From Bacteroidota bacterium (GTDB lineage: Bacteria; Bacteroidota; Bacteroidia; Cytophagales; Spirosomataceae), in the NCBI GenBank assembly GCA_020161355.1, contig JAIUOF010000002.1, forward strand, positions 248,001 to 312,000: a stretch of DNA of 64,000 nucleotides. The letters run 5' to 3'. Below are positions 52,499 to 62,100 of this stretch, in pieces; the first letter of the stretch is position 1; every line of letters begins with the position of its first letter. The notes beneath the pieces are model-generated. The model saw only the letters and a program-made list of their open reading frames with translations, had not been told where the DNA came from and ran no database searches. The position numbers and the translations under genes are program-made.

Positions 52499-53292
52499 CG
52501 ATTTACGATTTACGATTGATTCGATTGACGATTGATGATTAACGATTAATTTGATTAACGATTTAGGATTTTTTAATCGAACCAATCCCCGTTTGGGGCT
52601 GGGGCAAGCTTGGTTTGATTTAGGATTTTTTTATACCACAAAAAACGCAAAGAAGTCTCTAAAGACACAAAGAATGAAGATGTACTTTGAGTAACTGGGT
52701 GTAGCGATTTACGATTGACGATTGACGATTTACCATTGATTCGATTGACGATTGATGATTAATGATTTTAGATTTTCTTTAATTTACACCGGGGCTCAGA
52801 TTTCATCCTTTTTTTGCGTCTTAGTGTCTTTGCGAGAAAATTGATTTTCGATTGATGATTTTTATACCGCAAAAAACACAAAGATTCACGAAAGACACAA
52901 AGAATAAGGATGCCCTTTGCGAAACTTTGTGCCTCCTTTGTGAAACTTTGTGAAACAATTTTGAAATGTAGATTATCAATTTTTTATTACACAAAGCTCG
53001 CAAAGAAGTCTCTAAAGACACAAAGAATGAAGATGTACTTTGAGTAACTTGGTGTAGCGATTTACGATTGATGATTAACGATTTTAGATTTTCTTTAATT
53101 TACACCGGGGCTCAGATTTCATCCTTTTTTTGCGTCTTAGCGTCTTTGCGAGAAAATTGATTTTCGATTGATGATTTTTTATACCGAAAAAAACACAAAG
53201 ATTCACGAAAGACACAAAGAATAAGGATGCCCTTTGCGAAACTTTGTGCCTCCTTTGTGAAACTTTGTGAAACAAAAACCTATCGATTCGAC
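52499..53292. repeat. Repeat-filled spacer: GATTTACGATT-like tandem repeats and a two-copy 300-bp block
   Basis: From 52490 degenerate 7-9-base repeats of the form CGATTTACGATTGACGATT run for 80 bases, recurring at 52705-52765 and 53055-53085. A larger block is present twice (about 52646-52956 and 52999-53273): AAAGAAGTCTCTAAAGACAC, GGGGCTCAGATTTCATCC, TTGCGTCTTAGnGTCTTTGC, and TGCGAAACTTTGTGCCTCC. The offset between copies is 353 bases at the start and about 317 at the end, so one copy has lost about 36 bases. No gene is supported here. Confidence 0.8.
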
Positions 53293-53802
53293 TTAAAATT
53301 CCGGTTTCAGAATAGCGTACCGGTGCTCATCGTAGAAATTACCGTTTTTAAAAACCGCCTTTTTGAGAATTCCTTCCTTCACGAAACCGCATTTTTCTAA
53401 AATCCGCATGGAAGGTTGGTTGTATTCAAAAACACCCGAAAATATCCTGTTGAGGCTCAGTTCATTAAACCCGTAATCCACCATAAGATGAATGGCTTTG
53501 GTGCCAATCCCTTTGCCCCAATACTCCTCTCCTATCCAATAGCCAATCTCGGCTGAAAAACGATGTACATCCTGCTGAATCACAAGGCCGATTACGCCGC
53601 ACAATTTGGTCTCATCCAGCACGATGCCGAAAGTCTGCGGCGGGTTTTCTTTTTGGGTAAGGTTCACAAAAAACTCACCATCTGCCACACCATAAGGATT
53701 TGGGATAAAATCGCGGAGATTGTCCCAGATTTTGCGGTTATTGATTAGCCGGGCTATTTCCGGAGCATCAGAAAGGCTGAGACGATGGATATTGACTTTC
53801 AT
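53293..53802 (-). CDS. GNAT-family N-acetyltransferase (RimJ/RimL type)
   Basis: Acetyl-CoA-dependent transferase of 169 residues; the ATG at 53802 (MKVNIHRLSLSDAPEIARLIN) is preferred over one 21 bases upstream. Family segments: FGIVLDETKLCGVIGLVIQQDVHRFSAEIGYWIGEEYWGKGIGTKAI (motif A with the Q/RxxGxG/A loop as YWGKGIGT), LSLNRIFSGVFEYNQPSMRILEKCGFVKEGI. RimJ/RimL-like proteins acetylate ribosomal proteins or small amines; the substrate is unknown. First real gene after the repeat spacer. Confidence 0.9.
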   Translation of the reverse strand: MKVNIHRLSLSDAPEIARLINNRKIWDNLRDFIPNPYGVADGEFFVNLTQKENPPQTFGIVLDETKLCGVIGLVIQQDVHRFSAEIGYWIGEEYWGKGIGTKAIHLMVDYGFNELSLNRIFSGVFEYNQPSMRILEKCGFVKEGILKKAVFKNGNFYDEHRYAILKPEF

Positions 53803-54073
53803 GTGATTGAAAATTATATGCAATTAAAATAGCTCATAAAATTAATATTTCCTGATAAGTATTTGAAAATTAGGGCCATTTTTATAGCTTCGTAAAGTTT
53901 TTAGGCCACACGGTCTGCAATTTTAAAAAATTAGCCCCATGGCATTTAAAAATCCGAATAGAAAGCCATTTCCAACAAAATTAAATTAGTTTTTCCCTAT
54001 CGTCAAAATAATTCTTAGTAATAATTTGAGATTGGTAGATAAATTTGATACTTTTATCGAATATTTACTAAAA

Positions 54074-54865
54074 ATGAACGCAAAAGAATATATAAAATAT
54101 CTGCTGTCAATTGAAAACTACTCATTTTCATTGGATGAGATTGCTAAAGAAACAACAGGTAGCAGCAATTCTTTAAAATTCGAACTCCTAAGATTGTCGG
54201 ATAAAGGAGAAATAGTAAATCTCAGAAAGGGATTTTATTTAATTATCACACCCAGATATTCTTCAGCAAAAAAACTCCCAATACAACTGTACTGCGAAAA
54301 ATTATTTAAACATCTGGACAGGAAATATTATGTTGGCTTATTCTCTGCTGCTAAATTTCATGGAGCAAGTCACCAGCAAGTTCAGCGAGATTACCTGATA
54401 ACTGAGCAACCAAAATTTAATGACATATCAAAAAATACAATAGACATTCGGTTTTTCACCACAACCAACTGGTCTGGAAAAAATATTCAACAGAAGAAAT
54501 CAGATGCCGGGATTTTTAAAATTTCCAGTCCTGCTTTAACAATTGTTGATTTAATACATCACCAAACCAAATTGGGTGGTATAAACAGAATGCTTGCTAC
54601 TATTGAGGAATTGACTGAAGAGCTAACTGACTCCGATTTAACAGACCTTTTAAGTTGGTATCCCAATAAAAGTACGTTGCAAAGGTTCGGTTTTTTGCTT
54701 GAAGAACTTGGTATGAAAGAGGAATTCCAGGAAATGATTTATTCAGCGTTAAACGCAAAAAACTTCTTCCCGGTTTTATTAACCCCAAAATCAAATGAGA
54801 AACCAGGTGCTGTTGATAATAGGTGGAAGGTAGATGTTAATGTAAAATTAGAAAACGATTTATGA
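54074..54865 (+). CDS. AbiEi-type antitoxin of a type IV toxin-antitoxin pair
   Basis: A 263-residue DNA-binding antitoxin. The ATG at 54074 (MNAKEYIKYLLSIENYSFSLDEI) is preferred over an in-frame TTG at 54026. N-terminal winged helix (SLDEIAKETTGSSNSLKFELLRLSDKGEIVNLRKGFYLI) is typical of AbiEi; then PIQLYCEKLFKHLDRKYYVGLFSAAKFHGASHQQVQ. In known systems it represses the operon and counters the toxin without direct binding. It overlaps the toxin gene by 4 bases (ATGA). Confidence 0.9.
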   Translation: MNAKEYIKYLLSIENYSFSLDEIAKETTGSSNSLKFELLRLSDKGEIVNLRKGFYLIITPRYSSAKKLPIQLYCEKLFKHLDRKYYVGLFSAAKFHGASHQQVQRDYLITEQPKFNDISKNTIDIRFFTTTNWSGKNIQQKKSDAGIFKISSPALTIVDLIHHQTKLGGINRMLATIEELTEELTDSDLTDLLSWYPNKSTLQRFGFLLEELGMKEEFQEMIYSALNAKNFFPVLLTPKSNEKPGAVDNRWKVDVNVKLENDL

Positions 54866-55653
54866 TACCCAAGCCATATATAGCAAAGTGGCAAAAGAAT
54901 GCTCCATGGAAAGAATTTTCTCAGGTTGAGCAGGATTTGATTATTTCCCGAACCTTGGTGGAAATATTCTCAGACGACTTCCTGAGAGAAAATCTTGCTT
55001 TCAGAGGAGGAACGGCATTACATAAGCTCTATCTAAATCCCGCACCCCGATATTCTGAGGATATTGATTTGGTACAAATAAAAGAGGGGCCAATAAAACC
55101 CATAATGGAAAGGTTAAATGAAGTATTAACCTTTTTCGAAGAGAAAAGAGTTACGCAGTTACGAGGACATGGAGCCAAAGCATTATACCGTTTTACTTCG
55201 GAATATGAAGAAATACGAATGCGATTAAAATTGGATATTAACTGTAAAGAACACTTCAATGTTTTGGATTGGGTCGATTTCCCTTTTGAAATTGAAAGTG
55301 AATGGTTTTCAGGAAAAGCAGAAATTAGAACATACAACATAAACGAACTTTTGGGAACGAAACTCAGGGCCTTATATCAAAGAAGTAAAGGACGGGACTT
55401 GTTTGATATAGATTATGCCCGGTTGCATTTTGAACTAAATACTGATCAGATAATTCAGTGTTTTAAGGAGTACACAAGGTTCGCAACGGGTAAAAGACCA
55501 CCTACCAATAAAGAATTCCGACTGAATTTTGAAGAAAAGCAAAACAACCCAGATTTTACAGGTGATATGGAAGCATTGTTAAGAGCTGGGATTCAGTATA
55601 ACCAGAATGATGCAGCCGAATGGGTAATGAATCAATTGATTGAAAAAATATAA
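54862..55653 (+). CDS. AbiEii-type nucleotidyltransferase toxin
   Basis: A 263-residue member of the AbiEii/AbiGii nucleotidyltransferase family (DUF1814). Motifs: LAFRGGTALHKLYLNP (Gly49-Gly50-Thr51, Lys55), then RYSEDIDLVQI with Asp67 and Asp69 as metal ligands, and later RSKGRDLFDIDYARL. Known homologues put nucleotides on RNA, including tRNA ends, and stop growth; AbiE systems can abort phage infection. Coupled to the antitoxin gene. A second, PIN-type system lies 1.6 kb downstream. Confidence 0.92.
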   Translation: MIPKPYIAKWQKNAPWKEFSQVEQDLIISRTLVEIFSDDFLRENLAFRGGTALHKLYLNPAPRYSEDIDLVQIKEGPIKPIMERLNEVLTFFEEKRVTQLRGHGAKALYRFTSEYEEIRMRLKLDINCKEHFNVLDWVDFPFEIESEWFSGKAEIRTYNINELLGTKLRALYQRSKGRDLFDIDYARLHFELNTDQIIQCFKEYTRFATGKRPPTNKEFRLNFEEKQNNPDFTGDMEALLRAGIQYNQNDAAEWVMNQLIEKI

Positions 55654-56272
55654 ATTGGGCGATTAACCAAAATAATGGGAAATTCAGATGAACCTCAGAT
55701 TTGGTTGGGGCTTGAAAATTATGCGATATCAGAAAAATACTAATTTAACAGATTGATTATAGATTAGAGCAATTCTTACACGACGCCATAGTGCTACTAG
55801 AAAATTTGTTTTAGATAATCCACAAAAAGCTCCCGATCGAAAAAGAAAAATCACTAATTTTGAATATAATAAAATCAAATCACCTGATCAATGAGACTGA
55901 TGTTTACGAAATTACCCTTTCACGGTATTAGTACTCATTACCAACCGATTATATCAATAGTCAGATTTAGTTAAATGGGATATTTATGCAATTCAAAAAT
56001 CGTATTGTATAGATTTATTTTTTGTTGGCTAATTTAGAAAGATGTCCATAAATTGACAAATATTCAAAATTGACCATACATGTTAAAATATTTATTTATT
56101 CCAAAAGAATGCTCCTGATTCGATTATTTTTTATATTAGTTTCCGAAATTGAAACCCATTTTTTTTGCGTTCGGAAACTTTTATAATTATAGAAACAATT
56201 GACTAACATAGACCGAAAGTCTTTAGTCACAAGCGTATGATACACCCTTTAAACTGAAAAAATTTAATAAAA
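55654..56272. other. Intergenic region between the AbiE pair and the NUDIX gene
   Basis: About 620 bases without a supported gene. A 22-codon frame starting at 55674 (MGNSDEPQIWLGLENYAISE) has no support and may be a remnant. The only clear structure is a perfect 10-base inverted repeat, AGTTTCCGAA (56138-56147) and TTCGGAAACT (56170-56179), 22 bases apart. Confidence 0.55.
56138..56179. repeat. Perfect 10-base inverted repeat upstream of the NUDIX gene
   Basis: AGTTTCCGAA at 56138-56147 and its exact reverse complement at 56170-56179, ending 93 bases before the NUDIX start. It could be an operator or a hairpin; no T run follows. Confidence 0.6.
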
Positions 56273-56902
56273 ATGGACAGAGAAATTCCTAAACATTGGT
56301 TAGAAATTGCAAAAAAAATAAACTCAATTGCCCAAACCGGTTTAACCTTTACTAAAGACAAGTTTGATAAGGAAAGGTACGAGGAATTACTTGATTTAAG
56401 CATGTTGATTTTGAATAATATAACAGCGATTGATTATTCCAAATTGGATTTTGTTTTTAATCGTGATATTGGATATCAGACGCCAAAAGTTGGAATCAGG
56501 GCAGTTGTGATGCGTGATGACAAGATACTGCTGGTTAAAGAAAAAATGGATAACAAATGGAGTTTGCCAGGAGGATACGCAGATACAGGAATGCTACCAA
56601 GTGAAATTGCAGTTAATGAGGTAAAGGAAGAATCAGGATTTGATGTTAAACCGACAAGGATTTTAGGACTAATAGATTATAATAAACATCAGGAAAGACC
56701 ATTCCCATTTGATGTTTATCAATTATTCATGGAGTGTGAAATAATCGGAGGAGAAGCAAAAACTGGAATAGAGACAAGTGATGTCCAATTTTTTAGCATA
56801 GACAATTTACCCGAATTGTCTGAGAGAAGAGTTACTGAACAACAAATTTTAAAAATGTACGAGCTATATAATGACAAAAACTTAGCACCAATATTTGACT
56901 AA
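56273..56902 (+). CDS. NUDIX hydrolase, YjhB-like with N-terminal helical domain
   Basis: A 209-residue hydrolase of nucleoside-diphosphate-linked compounds. The first 65 residues form a helical N-terminal domain (HWLEIAKKINSIAQTGLTF, DKERYEELLDLSMLILNN) as in YjhB-type ADP-ribose pyrophosphatases. The NUDIX box, SLPGGYADTGMLPSEIAVNEVKEESGFDV, keeps the essential E-x-x-E-E-S-G but has Met for the first Glu and Asn for Arg, a variant I recall in this subfamily. Cytoplasmic. Stands alone between two toxin-antitoxin pairs; substrate unknown. Confidence 0.9.
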   Translation: MDREIPKHWLEIAKKINSIAQTGLTFTKDKFDKERYEELLDLSMLILNNITAIDYSKLDFVFNRDIGYQTPKVGIRAVVMRDDKILLVKEKMDNKWSLPGGYADTGMLPSEIAVNEVKEESGFDVKPTRILGLIDYNKHQERPFPFDVYQLFMECEIIGGEAKTGIETSDVQFFSIDNLPELSERRVTEQQILKMYELYNDKNLAPIFD

Positions 56903-57215
56903 TTAAAATGGACATTGTTGATATTCAAAAAACTGAATGAAAGACCTTGAATTACTTTATGGAAAAAGCATGAAAGTACAACAATGCCAGGCAACTATGA
57001 AAATATAAAAAGTAACTGGCAATATTATTTAATAGGTGATAAGATTGATATTAAACTTGTTGGTTCATTGATAGGGATAAAATGCATCAGGATGACCCCC
57101 GCTCTAAGATGGTTATACCACCTTAGAGCAGTGATATCAAAATGGAAGAAAATTACCCGAAAACGCATACCTAGAAAAAAATCATTATTTTTGAACTCAA
57201 TTACTTTTAAAAACA
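56903..57215. other. Intergenic region with a long hairpin
   Basis: Some 310 bases. A 13-base stem with one mismatch, GCTCTAAGATGGT (57101-57113) against ACCACCTTAGAGC (57117-57129), loop TAT, is the main feature. A possible frame from 56984 runs through the hairpin and out of frame with the following gene; it is not supported and may be a decayed remnant. Confidence 0.55.
57186..57193 (+). promoter_or_regulatory. Candidate -7 box of the PIN toxin-antitoxin operon
   Basis: TATTTTTG, 23 bases before the ATG at 57216. Confidence 0.45.
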
Positions 57216-57446
57216 ATGCGAACATTAAACGTTTCCATTTCCGACATAGAGTTTAATAAATTTGGTCTAAAAGAAGATCAAATTAATTTTACCGATTTTA
57301 TTGAGTTGGTTAGCAAAGAATTGATGCGTCAAAACCTTAACAAGAGTATTGAGTTGGCAGCCAAATACGGCCTTTCAAGTATGACGATGGAAGAAATAAC
57401 TAACGAGGTAAAAGCCGTAAGAAAAAATGCAAAAAATCGTCATTGA
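57216..57446 (+). CDS. Small antitoxin-like protein paired with a PIN-domain toxin
   Basis: A 76-residue cytoplasmic protein (MRTLNVSISDIEFNKFGLKEDQINFTDFIELVSKELMRQNLN). Short strand at the start, then helices, and a Lys/Arg-rich tail: the size and layout of ribbon-helix-helix or similar antitoxins. It overlaps the PIN gene by 20 bases, as is common for antitoxin-first pairs. The family is not recognised by name; the call rests on the partner and the overlap. Confidence 0.75.
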   Translation: MRTLNVSISDIEFNKFGLKEDQINFTDFIELVSKELMRQNLNKSIELAAKYGLSSMTMEEITNEVKAVRKNAKNRH

Positions 57447-57846
57447 TACAAATGTAATCGTATCAAGCCTTATTCAAAGAAACTATCCATACTTCATTAT
57501 CTACGAGCTTTTTATAAGTGACAAGTTCCAACTTTGTATTTCTGATGAACTTATGGCGGAGTATTATGAAGTTTTATCAAGACCTAAGTTTTCCAGATTT
57601 CAAGACTTTTTCATTCGTGCTGAATCGATACTTGCCGAGATTGAATCAAAAGCAGTCAAATATAAGCCAGCCATTAAACTTGAGCTAATTTCTGATTTTG
57701 ACGACAATATGATTTTGGAATTAGCTGATGAATGTAATGCTGACTTTGTGATTACAGGAAATATTTCAGATTTCACATTCCCAATGTACAAACAAACTAA
57801 AATTGTAAGCCCAAAAGATTATTGGAATAATTTTAGGCCTGAATAA
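57427..57846 (+). CDS. PIN-domain toxin (COG1569-like)
   Basis: A 139-residue putative ribonuclease. KIVIDTNVIVSSLIQ gives the first catalytic Asp (Asp7); DFDDNMILELADECNADFVITGNISDF carries the other acidic residues of the PIN fold. Members of this family are described as the toxin part of toxin-antitoxin pairs that cleave RNA. Overlaps the upstream antitoxin gene. Together with AbiE and Mrr it forms a small accessory cluster. Confidence 0.88.
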   Translation: MQKIVIDTNVIVSSLIQRNYPYFIIYELFISDKFQLCISDELMAEYYEVLSRPKFSRFQDFFIRAESILAEIESKAVKYKPAIKLELISDFDDNMILELADECNADFVITGNISDFTFPMYKQTKIVSPKDYWNNFRPE

Positions 57847-57938
57847 ATGCAATAGTGCCCAATTGGTTCAAGGATTAATTTATGCTTTGTGTTTCTTTTT
57901 AAGTCTGTCAGTTTGAAAAAAAATGGCTTCTTAATACT

Positions 57939-58808
57939 TTACATATATGGCTCAAAGAAATTAATATCAACTTCAAATACAGTTTTGGGCTTAACTCCAA
58001 GTTGTTTTTCCTCAAATAATTGAACAAGTTTTTGTCCGTCAATTAATTCTACAGGTGGAGCTCCGTCTCTGGAAGCTTCTCTTTTTGCATCTTCAGAAAA
58101 AGTTCCAGTTGTAAGAATAATTCCTTTCTCTGCTCGGCCTAACATTGCATTTCTAAAATCTCCAACTTGAGCTCTCGAAACTGTCCCTTTATATCTTTTG
58201 CATTGAAATAATACTTTAATCGATACAAATGGATTTAACTCCAAAGTTCCATAACCATCTATTCCACCGTCATGTGAGCCACCTGTTACTTCAACATTTT
58301 CAAATCCATGTTCTCTAAGCAATCTTTTACTGATATTTTCAAACCCTTTGGGACTCAAACTTTGTAATACCTCCAAAAGATTTGGTTTAAAAGTATGTTC
58401 TATGTTTTCGGGTTCTTCTTCTTCTTGATCCTTAACAATATCCTCTCTCGATTTATCTCGCCTTGCTTTTTGGTGAATCTCAACCCATTTTAAAAATATA
58501 TCTCTACTCTGTTCTAGAGATAATGAAGTTTTTCTACCTTTATCAGTTAATGTCCAAATTCCTCTTGTATTTTCCTCAAGAAGTCCTTCCCAAACCAAAT
58601 ATTGCCTTGCCCATGCAACCTGATTTGCAAATCTTGGAGTTCCAGATTTCATTATTTCTTCAAGAACTTTATCAGAAATATTCAGATTTTTCGCAACTTT
58701 ATCTGTCGCTTCTTTCGGACGGCCAGAACCGCCTAAATCACGTAATGCATCTAATAAAGGGCCAAACCACTTTATAAATTCTGCTTGCTTTGCTTTTGAC
58801 TTTGCCAT
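57939..58808 (-). CDS. mrr: Mrr-like type IV restriction endonuclease
   Basis: A 289-residue nuclease. Residues 1-100 are an Mrr N-terminal winged-helix domain (FIKWFGPLLDALRDLGGSGRPKEATDKVA; GIWTLTDKGRKTSL). After a Glu-rich linker (DQEEEEPENIEH), the catalytic domain (about 145-270) has the D-QxK site: Asp184 (GGIDGYGTLEL) and Gln202-Cys-Lys204 (FQCKRYKG). Mrr-type enzymes cut DNA carrying methylated bases. No methyltransferase is adjacent, as expected for type IV. A TAAATTTG box at 58842-58835 lies 27 bases before its start. Confidence 0.9.
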   Translation of the reverse strand: MAKSKAKQAEFIKWFGPLLDALRDLGGSGRPKEATDKVAKNLNISDKVLEEIMKSGTPRFANQVAWARQYLVWEGLLEENTRGIWTLTDKGRKTSLSLEQSRDIFLKWVEIHQKARRDKSREDIVKDQEEEEPENIEHTFKPNLLEVLQSLSPKGFENISKRLLREHGFENVEVTGGSHDGGIDGYGTLELNPFVSIKVLFQCKRYKGTVSRAQVGDFRNAMLGRAEKGIILTTGTFSEDAKREASRDGAPPVELIDGQKLVQLFEEKQLGVKPKTVFEVDINFFEPYM

Positions 58809-58834
58809 AAGTTGGATTTTTAAAATGTATAGTG

Positions 58835-58842
58835 CAAATTTA
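58835..58842 (-). promoter_or_regulatory. Candidate -7 box of mrr
   Basis: Minus-strand TAAATTTG, 27 bases before the mrr start at 58808. Confidence 0.45.
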
Positions 58843-58899
58843 ATAAATCAATTACAAAAATTAACTTTCCTCCTCCCCCGGCCAGGGATAGCAATGGAA

Positions 58900-58970
58900 A
58901 GCCCGGACCACGCCTTAGCGTGGGAGGACTTGTAATGAATAGCCCGGCCACGCCCTAAGCGTGGGGCCGC
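58900..58970. repeat. Tandem GC-rich hairpin pair
   Basis: Two related units, 40 bases apart: AGCCCGGACCACGCC...GCGTGGGAGG and AGCCCGGCCACGCCC...GCGTGGGGCC. Each has a 6-base perfect stem CCACGC/GCGTGG. Confidence 0.65.
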
Positions 58971-59111
58971 CAAAATATCAAAGGAAAGATTCTCATCCGT
59001 GTCCCATCCGTGTAAATCTATGTTCGTTTAGTTTATACTTAATCCTCCCTCACTTTCAAAGCCTTATCGGACTGTGGAAAAATAGGCTTCCGCTTCGCCA
59101 AAATTTTTAGC

Positions 59112-59119
59112 TATATTTG
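59112..59119 (+). promoter_or_regulatory. Candidate -7 box of dnaE
   Basis: TATATTTG, 25 bases before the dnaE ATG at 59144. Confidence 0.45.
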
Positions 59120-59143
59120 TATGGTACTACTTAAACGACCCGA

Positions 59144-62100
59144 ATGAAGTTCTCGCATTTGCATAACCATACGCAGTATTCGCTGCTCGATGGGGCCTCA
59201 AGCATCAAAAAACTCTTTGCCAAAGCCGAGGCCGACGGCATGCCAGCCATGGCCATCACCGACCACGGCAATATGTTTGGCGTGTTTGACTTTGTGGCGG
59301 CATCGGAGAAATTTAACGTAAAGCCCATCGTAGGTTGCGAGTTTTATGTAGTAGAAGACCACACCCGCAAGCAGTTTACCAAAGAACAAAAAGACATCCG
59401 GTATCACCAGCTGCTGTTGGCCAAAAATGCATTAGGCTACCAAAACCTCACCAAATTGTGCTCTCTGGGCTATATGGAGGGGCTTTACAGCAAATATCCG
59501 CGGGTAACCAAGGCTCTGATTGAAAAATACAAAGAAGGACTGATAGCCACCACCTGTTGCATTGGTGCCTCTGTGCCTAAGGTAATCCTCAAAAAAGGCG
59601 AAGAAGAAGGTGAGCGGGAGTTTCAGTGGTGGCTGGAGCGGTTTGGCGAGGATTATTATATCGAAATACAGAGGCATGATATTCCGGAGCAAAATCAGGT
59701 GAATGCCGTGTTGCTGAAATGGGCCGAAAAATATGGCGTAAAGGTGATTGCGAGCAATGACAGCCACTATGTGGATCAGCAAGACTGGGTGGCCCATGAC
59801 ATATTGCTGTGCGTCAACACCAACGAAAAGATGAGTACGCCGTCGGCGAAAGATTTCAACGACGACGACTCGGTAAGTGCCCGTGACACGAGGTTTGCGT
59901 TTTACAACGACCAGTTTTATTTCAAAACTACGGCCGAAATGACGCAACTTTTCAGCGATGTGCCCCAGGCCATTGACAATACCAACGAGATCGTGGACAA
60001 AGTAGAGAAGCTGGAGCTGAAAAAAGACATCATGCTGCCCAACTTCCCGATACCCGATGATTTCAAAATACACCCCGACGATAAACTCAATCAATGGGAA
60101 TATCTGAAGCATCTGACCTATGACGGAGCCAAAAAACGCTGGGGTGAGATAGCTCCCGAAACGCAGGAAAGACTTGATTTTGAGCTTTTCACGATCAAGA
60201 CGATGGGTTTTGCGGGCTACTTCCTGATTGTGATGGACTTCATCAAAGCCGGGCGTGACCTGGGCGTGATGATCGGGCCCGGTCGTGGGTCGGCGGCGGG
60301 CTCGGCGGTGGCGTATTGTATTGGCATCACGAACATTGACCCGATAAAGTACAATCTGCTTTTTGAGCGTTTTCTGAATCCCGACCGGAAGTCCATGCCC
60401 GATATTGATACCGACTTTGACGACGAAGGTCGTCAGAAGGTAATCGACTACGTGGTGCAGAAATATGGCCGCAATCAGGTGGCTCAGATCATCACCTACG
60501 GTACCATGGCCACCAAGTCGAGTATCAAAGACGTAGCCCGGGTGATGGAGCTGCCCCTTGCCGACGCCAACTATATCGCCAAGTTGATTCCCGACAAGCC
60601 GGCCTATGGCATGGACTTTAAGAAACTGATTCACAAACCACTTGCAGGGCCTGACTCACTCAGTGAACTGGGAATGAGCCCCGACGAGATTGATAATGTG
60701 AAGAAGGTACGAGACATGTACAACAGCGGAGATCTGGTGGGGAAAGTGCTGCATCAGGCCGAAAAACTGGAGGGAACGGTAAGAAACACGGGTATCCATG
60801 CGGCGGGTATCATCATCGCTCCTGAAGACCTCTCCAACATCGTACCGGTGAGTACCTCGAAAGACTCTGACCTGCTGGTAACGCAATATGAGGGAAAAGT
60901 GATTGAAGATGCCGGGGTTATCAAGATGGACTTTTTGGGTCTGAGAAACCTCTCGATTATCAAAGAAGCCCTTTTGATGATTAAGGAAAATCATGGGGTA
61001 GATATTGACATAGATTATATTCCGCTTGACGACCAAAAGACTTTTGAGCTGTTTCAGCGTGGTGAAACCAACGCCATATTTCAGTTTGAATCTGACGGCA
61101 TGAAAAAATACATGAAGGAACTCAAACCCGATAAGTTTGATGACCTCATTGCCATGAACGCCTTGTATCGTCCGGGCCCGATAGCCTACATCCCTAACTT
61201 TATCAATCGTAAACACGGCAGGGAGCAAATCCACTATGACTTACCCGAAATGGAAGAATACCTGTCGGATACTTACGGCATTACGGTGTATCAGGAGCAG
61301 GTGATGTTGCTTTCGCAAAAATTGGGGAATTTCTCCAAAGGCGATGCCGATGTGCTGCGAAAAGCGATGGGTAAAAAGCAAAAGGCCGTGTTGGACAAGA
61401 TGAAGGTGAAATTTATGGATGGTGCGGCTTCCAACGGACATGATTTAAAAATTTGCGAGAAAATCTGGACCGACTGGGAGGCTTTTGCCCAATATGCTTT
61501 TAACAAATCTCACTCTACCTGTTACGCATTTGTGGCTTACCAAACCGCCTATCTGAAGGCTCATTACCCGGAAGAATATATGGCGGGGGTTTTGACTTCT
61601 CAGCTGGGTAATATTGATAAGATTACATTTTTCATGGAAGAATGTAAAGCCCTTGGGCTGAATGTTTTGGGGCCGGACATCAATGAATCGGCCAGGAAGT
61701 TTTCGGTCAATAAGAAAAAAGAAATACGGTTTGGTCTGGGCGGAATCAAAGGCACCGGCGATGCAGCCGTTGATGCTATCATAGAAGAAAGAGCTGCCCA
61801 TGGGCCTTATAAGGATGTTTTTGACTTTATTTCGAGAGTAAACCTCAGAACCGTAAATAAGAAAACGCTGGAATCGCTGGCCTATGCGGGTGCATTTGAC
61901 AGTTTCACGGATATTCACAGGGCGGTGTATTTTCATGAAAGTGAAAACAGCAGTTTTATTGAAAAACTTATCCGATATGCCAATAAAGTACATGAAGAAA
62001 AGGCTTCTTCACAAAACACGCTCTTTGGGGCATTTGGTGGTGATGAAAGTTTTGAAATTCAGAAACCAAAAATTGATATTGTAGAAGAATGGGGCAATAT

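Larger units (their letters stand above)
58809..59143. other. Intergenic region between mrr and dnaE with two GC-rich hairpins
   Basis: Divergent promoters flank a G+C-rich pair of tandem hairpins: CCACGCCTTAGCGTGG at 58908-58923 and CCACGCCCTAAGCGTGG at 58948-58964, each after AGCCCGG. The block from 58875 stands out from the AT-rich surroundings and looks like a REP-type element. dnaE has a TATATTTG box at 59112-59119. Confidence 0.65.

Noticed and set aside
52821..53275. Two similar small open frames on the minus strand (KVSQRRHKVSQRASLFF-type)
   Set aside because: They arise from the duplicated repeat block; such translations are common artefacts of this repeat type.
56984..57256. Plus-strand open frame of 90 codons before the PIN antitoxin gene
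   Set aside because: Passes through a hairpin, overlaps the antitoxin start in another frame, and shows no family. Could be a remnant but not a supported gene.
59432..60634. 400-codon open frame on the minus strand opposite dnaE
   Set aside because: Lies opposite the G+C-rich part of dnaE, where few stops occur on the other strand. His/Val/Gly-rich shadow protein without a domain.
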